A stretch of 64,000 bases of DNA, taken from NCBI GenBank assembly GCA_003116875.1, contig BCKT01000002.1, forward strand, positions 1,488,001 through 1,552,000. Direction: 5' to 3'. This stretch comes from Takashimella koratensis. Taxonomy: Eukaryota; Basidiomycota; Tremellomycetes; Trichosporonales; Tetragoniomycetaceae. Made by a program: the position numbers and the translations under genes. The notes beneath the pieces were generated by a model. That model saw only the letters and a list, made by a program, of their open reading frames with translations. It did no database searches and was not told the origin of the DNA. Shown here one piece after another: positions 1-10,592 of the stretch (position 1 is its first letter; the number at the start of each line of letters is the position of its first letter).

Positions 1-321
1 CATCCCAGGCTCCCCGGCCAAGAGTGAGTGGCGTGGCGGGCCATACTTGTCTCAACCCCCGACCCCCACCCCCGACTGCCGTCTCATTGTCCATCGTGTA
101 CATTGATTTCACTACACTACAAGATTCTAAATTCAAGACGACAAGACCTAGGAAGAAGGGGGCAATCACAAAAAGATCCAAAGTAGACATCAAGCACAGT
201 TCCGATTCTTTATACCTGCCTCTAAACTCTTTCTTCTTCTCCTCGCGGGACGCTTTGTTCCAAGTGTTTCTCGTACCTCACCATACTTTTCCACCTACTT
301 TCCCCGCCTGCCTGCCCTCGC
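1..321. other. Window edge, 3' flank of the NIPA-like gene
   Basis: No coding region is supported here. A 130-residue open frame on the plus strand runs across this stretch and into the 3' end of the transporter gene. It is low-complexity, proline/serine-rich and resembles no family I know. The DNA probably holds the 3' untranslated region and terminator of the minus-strand gene that ends at 322. Confidence 0.5.
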
Positions 322-3241
322 CTACCGCGGGACATCCGGCAACCTCCTTGCTGCAGCAGCCGCCGAAGCCGCCGACGCCCTATCGCTACCTACGTTCGGG
401 GAACTATACGTCGTAGGTGGTGCTGACCTAGGTGCGGACCCATACCTCGCTAAATCACCATCACTCTCTGCGTCCGCAAACCTCGAATCGATCCTGCCCA
501 TTGGTCTTGCGCTACCTCCACTCATCGGGGGTAGGTACAGCTCGCTGGACGATTCACTGATCCCACCACTTCCACCTCCTCGGCCACCTCTACCCCGATC
601 TTGAGGTTGCCCACGGGTGATCAAGGGCTCAACCCGAGTCTCGCCTCTACTACCATCAGAATCGTACTCGACCCCACCGTGTTCGCCGCCGCTATCGTCG
701 TCGCCACCAACTAGCGCTGCCCGCTCTTCCGTCTCGACGTCGCGGTCGCGCTTGGACAAGTGCGGGTAGTCCTTGGTTCCCCGGTGGGCACCACCTCGGA
801 CCTGCGAGGTATCCCTCTCCCTTGCACTGCCCACGCTCGCACCCTCCTTGTCGTTGCTGCCCCGTCGCAGGGTAAGCGCGAGGTCTGGCCCCGTACCAAA
901 GTGGAAGATCTGCGACAACCCCGTCTTGCCACTAGCCGCAGTCGTCGTGTGTTCCAACGGAGCAGATCCCGGTCGTGGAGGTTGCCCGTACGGGTCGTTG
1001 TAGCGGTACACCGTCTTCTCAGAGTACGGTTTAGGCTCGGCGAATGTCGATTGTTGCGAGATGGGGACAGGTTCAGCGTAGAGAGGTTGTTTCCGTTGTC
1101 GCTTGCCAAGAACCGTAGCGTCCTCGTCTTCCTCGGGGACAGACTCGACGTAGTGCCCGTCGACGGCCGAGGTCCCAGAGTGCTGTCGCATCCCGCTGAG
1201 AGGAGGGACTGACGATTGCTTTGTCGGTGTGACCAAGTGGGGCAAATGCGGGCGAACCGAGTGTCGTGCATCCGTGTGACCGTCATGTTGAGTGTAGCCA
1301 TATTGGTGGACGACATCGGCCTCCTCGAACTGTACATCAATCGTCAGCACTATCTCTGATGGCATGGATTTCACCCACCTTGAGATGGCTCTTGGAGCGT
1401 TGCGGGACAGGAGAGGGCGAAGGGAAAGGGAACGACTGGAAGCTGCCGCCGTGCACGGGGCTCTTTGCTGAATGCAGGGAGATCTGATCCATTGCGTCTC
1501 CTGGCATTGGGTTGTCCGAGACTGCAAAGTGTCAGCTGGGCCTAGCCATTATGGTGTGTTTCAACTCACGTTGATACCTCTGGAGTTCCGACATGCCGAC
1601 AGTGTTAAGCTGAGGGTAACTTCGCTTCCCCGAGAACGAGCTTGCGTTGCTGATCCTCCTCGACACGCTCCGAGCCCTGATGATACTCCCCACCGCACCG
1701 AATCCACCTCGGAGCGCGTCCATCCCTGGGTCCTCGAGCGCGCTAACCTCGCCCTTCTCTTCGGCCTCGCTGGCGTGGTGTGCTGCCTCGAAGAGCATCG
1801 TCGATCGTCGGTCGAGGTGGGATAGCTGTTTCGGGTCGACCTTGGAGAGTTGGAGCAGAGTGATGCCAAGACATGTGACGAGAAAACCAAGGACCATGGT
1901 GATAAGGACAACCGCAGATGCTTTGAGGCCCTGGTACAGGATGAAGGAGGTGATCATGGTCGCGGAGGTGAAGAAGCAGAAGTAGACGGGGACGACCATG
2001 GACGTGCTACGCAGGTGTTAGCGCTGATACATGAAACCGCATAGGAATGAGGCTAGAGACACAGCATTCCGCTCACTTGAAGAGTTCCAATGCTTTGTTG
2101 AGGTAGTTGATTCTGTTTGGGTTAGCTATGCACGCAAATAGCCTTCATGGAACCTACTCAGTCAGAAGGGTGATCACCTGGGACATGTCAGTGAGATTTT
2201 CGCGTCGAATATAGCGAGAGCAGACCTCAACTCACAACAAAGACAAACAAGAACCAGAAGAACCAGTTCTTGACTTGGTTATCGCTGCTTCAGTCAGCTT
2301 TGCGGCCCATGACAATCAAGCCCTTCAAGCGCCCACTCACCCCTGGATACTGGTAACGATGGACGACCCCAATCCCTGCGTGCAGCTGACCGAGATACCG
2401 CCGATGATCGAGCAAACCGATATGTACGGCATCATATTCTTCTTCCCCCACTTTGGCGCGACGTAGAAGATGATGATGAGGGAAGCGACGATACAGAGCG
2501 ATGCCCAGACGAGGAACCCGACGGACAGGAAGAGCTTTTGGAATCCTGCGATCGTGGTGACGCTTTGTTCCTCGGGAGCGTTGAGTGCGAGGATGACAGA
2601 GCCGATGATACAGAGGGTACAACCGATCCAGCCCTAGAAGGTGTGAGCAGAGGTCGTGAGTGGAGTGAGAAGAGGTGTAGCTTACAAAGAAATTGAGCTG
2701 CTCTTTGAGGATGAAGTGGGAAAGAATCGCAGCGACGACGACGGACATTGCGCCCATGGGAGTAACCAAGATTGCCTCTGTGAACGCACTGCGAGGGTCA
2801 GTATGAATACCTGCAGAATGAGAGATGCCGTGTTGTTGACATACTAAGCGACAAAGTTGCAGATCTCGCCGACGATCTGGAGTGTATGATGTTAGCTGAG
2901 GGCTGTACAACGTAAAGGCAAACAACTCACCATCGTGATCATTCCAGTCCACCAAAGCGGACTCTTCAAGTACGCATGTCCCTCGCCTGCGACGGTCCCA
3001 TGCTTAGCAGTCGACTTCAAGAGACCTTTCTTCTTGATCACGAAGCTATACCCGATGTCAGCGTCATATCGATTGAATTGATGGAGTAGACCCAAACTTT
3101 AACCCACCTAGAGCCGATGAAGACACCACTGCCGACGGCGAGACAGACTCCGACAATCTTGAACGCCGGGTTGCTACCGACAAGCGACGAGGCCGATGCG
3201 GAAGCCGCTGATGCCGTAGACGATGCGACAGAGGACGACAT
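322..3241 (-). CDS. NIPA-like magnesium transporter (DUF803 family)
   Basis: Multi-exon membrane protein of the NIPA/DUF803 family, which carries Mg2+ across plasma or endosomal membranes. The start at 3241 gives a Ser/Ala-rich N-terminus and a first membrane segment containing FKIVGVCLAVGSGVFIGS, then FVIKKKGL, the family signature after helix 1. Later exons carry VTPMGAMSVVVAAILSHF, HFILKEQLNFFGW and further hydrophobic helices up to about 1,880, for roughly nine membrane segments. The exon ending near 1,570 and the last exon (1,330 down to the stop at 322) encode a long, hydrophilic, Ser/Arg/Gly-rich cytosolic tail absent from short family members. Introns are short; clear ones lie near 1,521-1,566, 1,330-1,371 and 3,060-3,105. 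Family assignment is firm. The cation specificity and the role of the tail are inferred. Confidence 0.88.
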
Positions 3242-3705
3242 GATAGCGAGCAGGGTCTAAGTTGGAAGTGCCGGTGGGGCGCTTCGTCAAAATATCGATG
3301 CGGTATGTACCTGCAACGTGTTGGTGGTGGTTGGTTGAACGATGTTTTTGTTTTTGGTGAAGGGGGCGGCGATGCGATGCAGCGAAAGGAAGAAGAGAAA
3401 TTGGTGGGTGATGAACGCTTGTAATGTACCGTTGTGGTTGTAAGACGAGACGCCCTCGGATGACAGGTGACGACCGTGGTCGTATGATGTCGGGAGGAGA
3501 TGGAGCGGTTGCGGGTAAATGAGGCGGTGAGAAATGGGGACGAGACGCGGAAGGATGGAGATTGGCGTGGCGAGGGGTAGGACGGGGGTAAGGACAAGGG
3601 GAAAAGCGGGAGTGGATGGAAGGAGGAGGAGAGGTGGTGGAGGGGGAGGGGAGAGGGGAGAGGAGGGAGACCGAGAGGGAGAGTGTCGTCAAGGGATGCA
3701 CCCCA

Positions 3706-3733
3706 GTTGCCTGTTGCCTGTTGCCTGTTGCCT
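3706..3733. repeat. Heptanucleotide tandem repeat, GTTGCCT x4
   Basis: Four perfect consecutive copies of GTTGCCT in the divergent promoter region. A related heptamer, AGTTGCT x5, occurs near 40,997. Confidence 0.9.
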
Positions 3734-3855
3734 ACGGTGTAGGCTGGGCTGGGCGATGAGAGTCGAGCTGCGCCGATGACTGCTGCGTGGTGATGGGCGG
3801 TGGTCGAGGGGAGTGTGGTCGCTGCGGGAGGATGTGAGTGACTGTGGAGAGATAT

Positions 3856-3875
3856 ATGAGATGAGATGAGATGAG
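3856..3875. repeat. Pentanucleotide tandem repeat, ATGAG x4
   Basis: Four perfect copies of ATGAG in non-coding DNA between divergent genes; a simple microsatellite. Confidence 0.85.
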
Positions 3876-4283
3876 ATATCTATCTGTACATGAGTTATCC
3901 AATCAGTCCGAGACTACTGTTGTATTGCACAGTACAAAGCGGTGAACCCCTTCTACACGGGGGAACGGGTTCCCCTCAGGGTCCGCCGATCGTGCGACGC
4001 GAAAACACCCCTCCCCCCCTGAGCCTGGAACCAGCCTAACGCACAGTGCTTCCGGTGCTTCCGGTTAGGCCCGCACAATTCCCCCGTCAGCCACCCGATA
4101 GGCACGCATTCAGTCCACCATACATCTGTCAAGCCTAACTCGTCCCGGTCCACTCCTTTGCATTAACCGGCGTCGCTGGGCAACCGGCATTCCTCGACAT
4201 CCATCCATCCATATCAATCTCAATCTCAATCCCCATCACTTACCCACTACCACAACCATAACAACCACCTCAACCAGTCAACA

Positions 4284-5506
4284 ATGGCAGCGATACGTCC
4301 CATTCAACGAGCAGCCGTAATCGGCGCAGGTCAAATGGGACTGGGCATTGCGTGAGTCCCGCCTCTCCTCTTACCTATAAACGGCCACCTCTTCCTCTTC
4401 CTCCACCTCTCAATGTCATCCAGCCTCAACTCACCCTTACTCACAGCTACGTCGCGGCCGTACACGCAGGGGTCACCCTCACATTACACGAGCCATCCCC
4501 CTCTGTCCTCTCCCGGGCACTCAAACGCCTCGATTCCCTCCTCGAGAAAGACGTCGCCAAGTCACGTATGACCCAAGCGCAGGCAGACGACGCACGGTCA
4601 CGTATCTCTGGTGTCGAGGGCAACAACGCAAAAGACGTCGACTTGGTGATCGAGGTGAGCTCAAGAAAACGTACGAGCTGACACGTTGTCAGGCAATACC
4701 GGAGATACCAGATCTCAAGACAAAACTGTTCGAGAAACTGGGCAAGGAACATCCAAGTACAACAATTCTAGGCAGCAACACTTCGTCTATCTCTCTTACT
4801 CGGCTCGCGGCTGCTGCGGGGTCGGGTGAATCTGCGTCTCGAGTCGTCGGGATACACTTTTTTAACCCTGTTCCCCAAATGTGAGCTAGTGATTTGTTAT
4901 CGTTTCGATAGATCTGACTCATGATTCGCAGGAAGCTTGTCGAGATCATTCCGGCATTGCAAACTTCACCAGATGTCGTTGATCGCGCCAAAGCGTTCGG
5001 AAAGGCTTGTGGCAAAGGTGAGTCATGATAGCTGCTTCGACTGAGTCCGACAAAAGCTAACCTCGACCTCAGAGGTGACGACGTCCTCTGACGCACCAGG
5101 CTTCATCGCCAACGCTATTCTCATGCCGATGTTGAACGAGGCTATCATGTTGCTGGAACGCGGGGTTGCGACGAAGGAAGATATCGATACTACCTTCCGA
5201 CTAGGTATGGGGCACCCTATGGGTCCACTCACCCTCGCCGACTTGTAAGTGGAACGGCTTCTCTTCTCACGCCGCCTCATACCACGAACCTCGCACCTGG
5301 AGTGAACGGTGTAAGAAATCCCTAGATGAGCCGGCTGACATCTATCTAGGATTGGCCTTGATACATGCTTGTCAATTCAGAAGGTCTTGCACACCGAAAC
5401 AGGAGACTCCAAGTATCGACCAGCTGGGCTGCTCATGAGGATGGTAGACGCCGGCTGGCTGGGACGGAAGGTGGGCAAGGGGTTTTACGACTACGACCAG
5501 TCATGA
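4284..5506 (+). CDS. 3-hydroxyacyl-CoA dehydrogenase (3-hydroxybutyryl-CoA dehydrogenase type)
   Basis: Oxidises L-3-hydroxyacyl-CoA to 3-ketoacyl-CoA with NAD+, the third step of fatty-acid beta-oxidation. The first exon encodes the Rossmann motif [13 protein letters not shown], interrupted by an intron directly after it. Later exons give [20 protein letters not shown], then [12 protein letters not shown] with the catalytic His, [12 protein letters not shown], and the C-terminal [17 protein letters not shown] and [12 protein letters not shown]. Six short exons yield about 300 residues, the usual length of single-domain enzymes. The start at 4284 opens directly into the nucleotide-binding strand, with no obvious mitochondrial presequence. 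The C-terminus (DYDQS) is not a canonical peroxisomal SKL signal, so the compartment is unclear. Family assignment is firm; the chain-length preference is inferred. Confidence 0.92.
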
Positions 5507-5597
5507 TCATTTGCGAGTCATTCTTTGCTCACGTCGTAATGAAGTTCATCAAATGTTGTTGTATGTAACTCTCAATAATGATAAAAATCCAGTGTAT

Positions 5598-6736
5598 TTA
5601 CAGCGTGAGGATGATTAGCCTGGAGGGGATATCCATCTTTGGAAGCTCGGAATAGAATTTCTCCTTCCCCGCTCTGGTCTTTGCAGTATCAGGGGTTCCC
5701 GTAGAACCTCTCAAGGCGAACATCAGAAGGGTTAGATTCAGGTCTGACGTCTGCGCATCAAGTCGAAGTGAATGCTTCTCTCCTTGAAGCCCATGGACGC
5801 TATTCATAATCTCCGTCAGGGTAAGAGAGTTCCTCGTGGGCTCACTCATCAATAGACCAACGTCGTCCGACACGCTTGTAGTGGCGACATTGTCGTTGGC
5901 GTCTGAAGTGGTGATCTGCTTCCACAGATTGGCGCGGATTTTCTCTCGGTTCACTTGGGAGAACCACGTCCGGTCGGAGGAGTCACTGGGATCCTCTTTG
6001 GTGGTGACATCGTTGTCCATGATACATGGCCAATCGATGTCCCTCGAGCAATCTGACATGAGCTTGGAGGGATCTTTGTAAATCACTGAGTAAGTCTCCT
6101 CATCGATCGATTGACGGTCGGGATAGTGATAATCGTCCCAAACCTCCCTCGTTATCCCTCGCATGTACTGATCTGCGTAGTCACGCGCTTCCCTTAGAGA
6201 GTCTGAAGCTGAGGTGAACTCTTTGTAAGCCATATCGAGTCCTTCTGTTCTCCTGATAGCCGATAATACTGCGTAGTCAGACCCTTGGGGAAGAGGTCTC
6301 ACCATCTCCAACTTCTTTGTCAATTCAGTTGCGCAGGAGAGGTAAGTTTTCCATTTCTTGTCGAGTTCTTCACAGGCTTTAGCCACTTCCTCTCTACACG
6401 CTCACAAGTCTGACTCTTCGTTAAAAGCCTGGTCGTACCACTTATTAAATTCCTTGATAGCTGAAGCCGTGTCATGTGCACGGGTGAGGTTGGCTAATCC
6501 GTGCACCATCCCTTGGTCAGCCAAGTGTATCCAAGCAAAATCCATTAACGCTCACCTTCCCAGAAACTGTTCTTCCATTCTTTGGAAGTATTACCTCCAG
6601 CCGCACGCCCAGCGGCTTCAGTAAGAAAAAGCCAAGTCATAGCCTTCCTCTCACCCAACCCTTGGAGGACTTTCTTCACGTCGATCTCGTTCTCGTTCTC
6701 TTCGTGAGTCGTGCATACATCTAGGGTAGACGACAT
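5598..6736 (-). CDS. Family A copy 1 (unknown function), interrupted by an in-frame TGA
   Basis: First of six paralogues of a family I do not recognise. Exon 1 (6736-6556) has the hallmark LGERKAMTWLFLTEAAGRA and ends in SFWE. A 62-nt phase-1 intron (6494-6555) follows, then exon 2 opens with ANLTRAHDTA and a KWYDQAF box. At 6402-6404 the frame meets TGA, yet the same frame then stays open for over 260 codons to the stop at 5598 and continues the family pattern (EEVAKACEELDKKW). The 12 nt at 6394-6405 have the form GTGAGC...TAG and would restore the frame if removed, but 12 nt is far too short for a normal spliceosomal intron. Either this is a young nonsense mutation (truncated product of about 95 residues) or the junction is handled unusually. 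The start at 6736 is chosen by family similarity; an in-frame ATG at 6814 also exists. No signal peptide or membrane helix is visible. Confidence 0.6.
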
Positions 6737-7400
6737 CGTGGTAGTTGTAAAACGTTGTTGTTTCGCTTTTGGTGCGGTGAAAGTGGAAGAGAGTTGTGGT
6801 GAAGCGGCAAACACCGGGTGGGGGGGAGGGCAGTGTCGAGGACGTGCTTGGGTCTTTTTGTTAGTCTGATATCTTTAAAGGGGGGCGGCCTGAAGCCACT
6901 TTCATACACCAGTTGACGACTTTCTTTCCTTTGCACCCCTGTGTCGCGCATGTTGAGCGGAAGCCTACTCGCCTTTGTAAAACCAGAAACCCCAGTCGTG
7001 TTGGCTTGCGACATTCAATCTACGACTCGAAGGTGCGATTCTCTTGTTCCGTTTCACATTGGGAGACCTTTGTTTGTGTCCACCTTTGACCACGCAACAA
7101 GGCTGTCTCTTGCTATTGCCCAGCTATTATCTGAGAGGTATTAGAGGTATTACCAGTCTGGGGTCAGTTGTCAAGCTGATAGCAAGGGGACGGCTATTCG
7201 TGTAGGGAAAAATAACAAAACATTTCAGAGTATGAGCAGATCCATTTGTGTATACAGCGACTGGACCTGGAGTCGACAAGAAAGCAGAATGAGAGATTCC
7301 GTGGTGAGCGACTGGTATTGAAGGAGTATGTTGGAAAGGATGGTATCGCTTCGCACTCGCGGTGGAGGGCCAGACCGTGAGCGGGAGTGGAGGTGAATCA
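6737..7400. other. Intergenic region between family A copies 1 and 2
   Basis: No supported gene. It should hold the promoter of copy 1 and the 3' end of copy 2. The string TTTAAAGGGGGGCGGCC near 6,876 resembles the TTGAAAGGAGGGCG element found upstream of copies 2 and 3. Confidence 0.5.
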
Positions 7401-8273
7401 CTACGGATAACTGATTTCCTTCGTCAACCAATCCAGCGCCTCGGTCAGCGTTGAAGACTCCGCACGAGTGAGCGACTGTCCAATGGGATCGTCCAGCTTC
7501 CGAAGACGAACGAACTCCCTGGTCCAAGCAGTGTCGGGACGGACTTTTTGTAGGTACTTCCAGTTGTTGGAAATCACTCGGGCCTCTTTGTCCAGGGAAA
7601 CGAAAACCGATTCCATGAAGCGATTGTTGGAGAGACCTGTATTGCCCGCCTGACGCGGCTGACGCCTCTGGTAAATCTCAGGAGCGATTGGGAAAAGTGA
7701 GCGTTTGACACGAGGCTGAGTCTGGTTGAACTCTCTCGTAAGAGTGACGAAGAGGGCGATGAAGTATTCACCCCTCGCGATGTCGACCGCTCCCTGGGCT
7801 TCTGAGATCTGCTGTTCGTAGTCTGACGGGGGGCTTTGTTCGCTGGTGGAGGGAGAGAGCGAGCTGTCGGTTCCATTCAGCCTTTTCGCACGTCTGAGGT
7901 CGAAGAGATCCTGCTCGGCGGCATCCAGGCAGGCTTTTGCAGTCGTCAAGCGCCCTTTGATGTCCGTTTCGTTGTAAAACCTGCGAAAACAGTTCAAAGC
8001 GCCTTCGGTCGAGTCTTCCGAAGTCAGGTTGACTGTTTGGTCAATGAAAAGCCGTTGTATGTATTCTCATGCAGATAACTTACCTTCGTCGTCACGTTGG
8101 CCTTCTGTCGAGTAAGCGATCGTCGCCGCCCTGCTCAGCATGATCCAGAGCCTGCGCTCGTCAGCTTGCAAGCCTCGAACAACAGCCAGGGCGTTGAAAC
8201 CGGTAGTAGCTGGAGTCGATGTCGAAGCCGGCGTGGCACTCGAGGTAGAACCGTCTGCTGATGTGTACTGCAT
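7401..8273 (-). CDS. Family A copy 2 (unknown function)
   Basis: Unrecognised protein of about 275 residues, paralogous to its neighbours. Exon 1 starts at 8273 with a Ser/Thr/Ala-rich leader, then FNALAVVRGLQADERRLWIM and LSRAATIAYS, the family box in diverged form, with GLQADERRLW where other copies have LGPEKAMxW. A 51-nt phase-1 intron (8033-8083, GTAAGT...AAACAG) joins DDE to VNLTSEDSTEGALNCFRRFY, matching the NLTT...F..WY block of the other copies. The rest is charged and probably helical, with a tail EALDWLTKEISYP equivalent to EAMGRLEKTYHP in copy 3. The open frame continues upstream of 8273, but the extra residues are low-complexity and lie where a 5' leader is expected. Soluble and intracellular by appearance; role unknown. 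Confidence 0.7.
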
Positions 8274-8716
8274 GTTGGTGTTGGCGTTTGGATGTGTATC
8301 GTCAAGCGAACTGAAGTTGAAGCGAGGCAAGCTGGTGATAATAGAAGTGAGGCAATGAGTGATAGTGCGGATGAAGTAAGAAAGGGGAAGGGGGAGGGAA
8401 TTGTCCTGCTTGAGTACCATCAACTCGACGGTTGGAGTTTGTCCGACGGAGAATCGGAGAGCGAAGCAGTTGTTCTTTGGATATAAAGGTAAGAGTCTGT
8501 TTGTTAGGGCTCGAGGGGAAGGGCAGGGGAGTGGACAACCTGAGGGTGCGAGAGGGAATGATCTATGGGTTGAAAGGAGGGCGGTGGCAGACTTGTTTGC
8601 ATGATGCAGCATAGAGTAAAGAGCTTGATAATCGGCTTGTAAGAGACATGGAAGTTGAGAGACAGTCCCCGAGGGAAGCAGGGATATCTAATCGAAAAAT
8701 AATACAGCGGCATGAA
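8274..8716. other. Intergenic region upstream of family A copy 2
   Basis: No supported gene. It holds the presumed copy 2 promoter and the 3' end of copy 3. It carries TTGAAAGGAGGGCG at 8,570-8,583, repeated exactly upstream of copy 3. Confidence 0.55.
8570..8583 (-). promoter_or_regulatory. Shared upstream element of family A (copy 2)
   Basis: The 14-nt string TTGAAAGGAGGGCG (plus-strand reading) lies about 300 nt upstream of the copy 2 start and recurs identically upstream of copy 3. It could be a regulatory site or simply residual promoter identity from duplication. Confidence 0.4.
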
Positions 8717-10177
8717 TCATGGACGAGTTGGAGAAAAACACGAAGGGATGGTCTCGAGGGTGGAGATTGAAACTCTTTTATCTTGAACAAAAATAGTATT
8801 TGTGGGGCTGGGGCAAATGTCGATCGTAGAGAAAGTGGGAGGGTTGGAAGGTGATGCCGTTGTTATAGGCGGATCGGTAAGGGGAAGGGATGGAGGTGGG
8901 CAAGGGGGAAGGTAGCGAGGGATTGGCTTTTGGTCCAGGACTCTCGCGTCCGGGTCCACTTCCATCGATTCATGTTGCGAAGTCTGAGATCTCTCCGGGT
9001 ACGCGTCGGTCCGCCTACGAATGACACCCTCAGAATCAGGCGGGTGGTAAGTCTTCTCCAAACGACCCATCGCTTCGGTCAATGACTCAGGCTCCGCGGT
9101 GATCTCATTCCAGACGACGTGTTGGAGTGCCTTTCTCCCCTCTTCCCATGTCCACGAGAGGGGAGTAGTCCCGCTTTCCGACTTGGGCATCAACCGGCGG
9201 ATTGCCGTGGCGTCGGACTCAAGCTCGGCCTTTAACATGCTGGTGAAGTATTTGTTCATCGGCTCATCCTCGGTGGCTGTCAATTGTGCTGCTGTGCTGA
9301 AAAGGAAAACGAGGGGGTCGAGTCTGGGCTGAGAGCTTTCGATGTCGAGGGAGACCGCGTAGGGCGTGACTTGGAGGTAGGATTTCATCGCGGTCTTCAC
9401 AGACTTCTCGCCTCGGGATTTTGCTTTTCGAATTGATTCATCAGGCGCGGCCGAGCGTCGAGGAGGCAAAGGAGAGTAAACGCGGCTGGGGTAGTGCCAG
9501 GCCGATCCCGCTGGTTGTCGGAAGACCAATTCGAGGTACTCCCCCAAGCGATCGAATCGCCACTGGTCGTTGGTGGCGTAACTTTGCCAGGCATCTGAAG
9601 GTTCCAAGTAATGCCCCTTGACAGCTGCTCGTGAGGCTCGAGTGAATGCAGCGCGTCGTTCAGTTTCGCTCGGTATAAACCCGTGCATGGGATGAAAGTG
9701 TCGTCGTACCATCTTGAAAACAGCTGGGCAGCCTTTTCGCTCGTCTTCCCCGTAGTAATATTCTCTATCAAGTCAGCTTCATCCCTTCAAAGCAGGTTCG
9801 GTATCTGGCAACTCACGCTCCCAGTCTGGATTGTATTCGCCCGAGAAGGTGATCGCCGCCGCTTGGCTGAGCATCAGCCAGACCATTGCCTTCTCCGGAC
9901 CGAGTAGGTGAAGGGTGTGGAGAACCCTGAACGCGGGTGCATCGGAGTCGCAGTGCGTGAGGTGACGCCTTGTGAAGTCTCGAAACCGATGCCAGCATGA
10001 CACTCGGGTGGTCCGAGGCTGTTCGACATTGCCGTCAGCGTCGGTAGAGAGCGGACGTGGAGATGCATCGTCCTCGACATCATGAGCGGAACGGCAAGTG
10101 GTTGTGAGAGGAATGCAGCATGTAAGTAGGCGTCTGAAGTGCCGAGATACTGCTCCCTGACTCGTTGAATTAGACAT
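8717..10177 (-). CDS. Family A copy 3 (unknown function), with a frame break or second intron
   Basis: Longest family A member. Exon 1 (start 10177) has a Cys- and His-containing N-terminal extension of about 90 residues, then the best version of the family box, LLGPEKAMVWLMLSQAAAIT, ending DWE. A 52-nt phase-1 intron (9765-9816) leads to NITTGKTSEKAAQLFSRWYD and KLNDALHSLE. The remaining coding sequence lies in another frame. It contains the conserved C-terminal block (ESDATAIRRLMP, WTWEEGRKALQHVVWNEITA, LTEAMGRLEKTYHP) and then a unique tail of about 100 residues rich in proline. A GT...CTTCAG segment at 9595-9680 (86 nt) would connect the frames as an intron, but removes the KLNDALHSLE stretch that copy 4 keeps. 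A frameshift is the alternative. No signal peptide or membrane segment is seen. Confidence 0.62.
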
Positions 10178-10592
10178 TGTGAATTGCGTTACGACTGGGG
10201 GGTTGGCAAATTGTAGTCAAATGGGAAGTTGAACGAAATGAGAAGCAATGAAACAGAGAGAGTATAGAGGGGGGACAGGTTGGCTTATAGCTGGATGAGT
10301 TGGCGACGGGGCCTTCGAACAGCAGCCCGGCCGAGATTCAACTTGGATGTAGAGTGGAGAGGAAAAGGCGCGGTATCAGAGGAAAAAACTGCACGTCAGC
10401 TAGCGGTAGGAAGCCTTTGCGGGCAAAAGCAAATGTTCGACGGTTTGAAAGGAGGGCGAGCTAGTGTCGACATTTCGGCCGATAGCAATGGACTCAAGAA
10501 GATAAGCCATTAAGGGTTGAAATGGTAAGTACCCCATTCCACAGCTGAGAGGCAAGACGGAATTTTACATAGGATGTCTGAAGGAAGGGGAA
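10178..10592. other. Intergenic region upstream of family A copy 3
   Basis: No supported gene. It contains a block at 10,444-10,485 that aligns with one upstream of copy 4. A TATACTCTC-like string on the minus strand near 10,263 lies about 85 nt upstream of the copy 3 start. Confidence 0.5.
10444..10485 (-). promoter_or_regulatory. Shared upstream block of family A (copy 3)
   Basis: A segment of about 42 nt beginning TTTGAAAGGAGGGCGAG and ending TTCGGCCGATAG. It aligns with 11,738-11,780 upstream of copy 4, and its first part matches 8,570-8,583 upstream of copy 2. The distance to the start codon is about 270-300 nt in each case. Confidence 0.45.

Larger units (their letters stand above)
3242..4283. 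promoter_or_regulatory. Divergent intergenic region between NIPA-like gene and hydroxyacyl-CoA dehydrogenase gene
   Basis: About 1 kb separates two divergent start codons, so both promoters must lie here. No gene is supported; the long minus-strand open frames are Ser/Pro low-complexity. It contains short tandem repeats (GTTGCCT x4 near 3,706, ATGAG x4 near 3,856) and, next to the plus-strand start, CATC and TCAATC repeats that probably lie in the 5' leader. Confidence 0.55.

Noticed and set aside
8274..8612. Upstream extension of the family A copy 2 frame
   Set aside because: Low-complexity Pro/Ser/Leu residues absent from all paralogues; the region is better read as leader and promoter.
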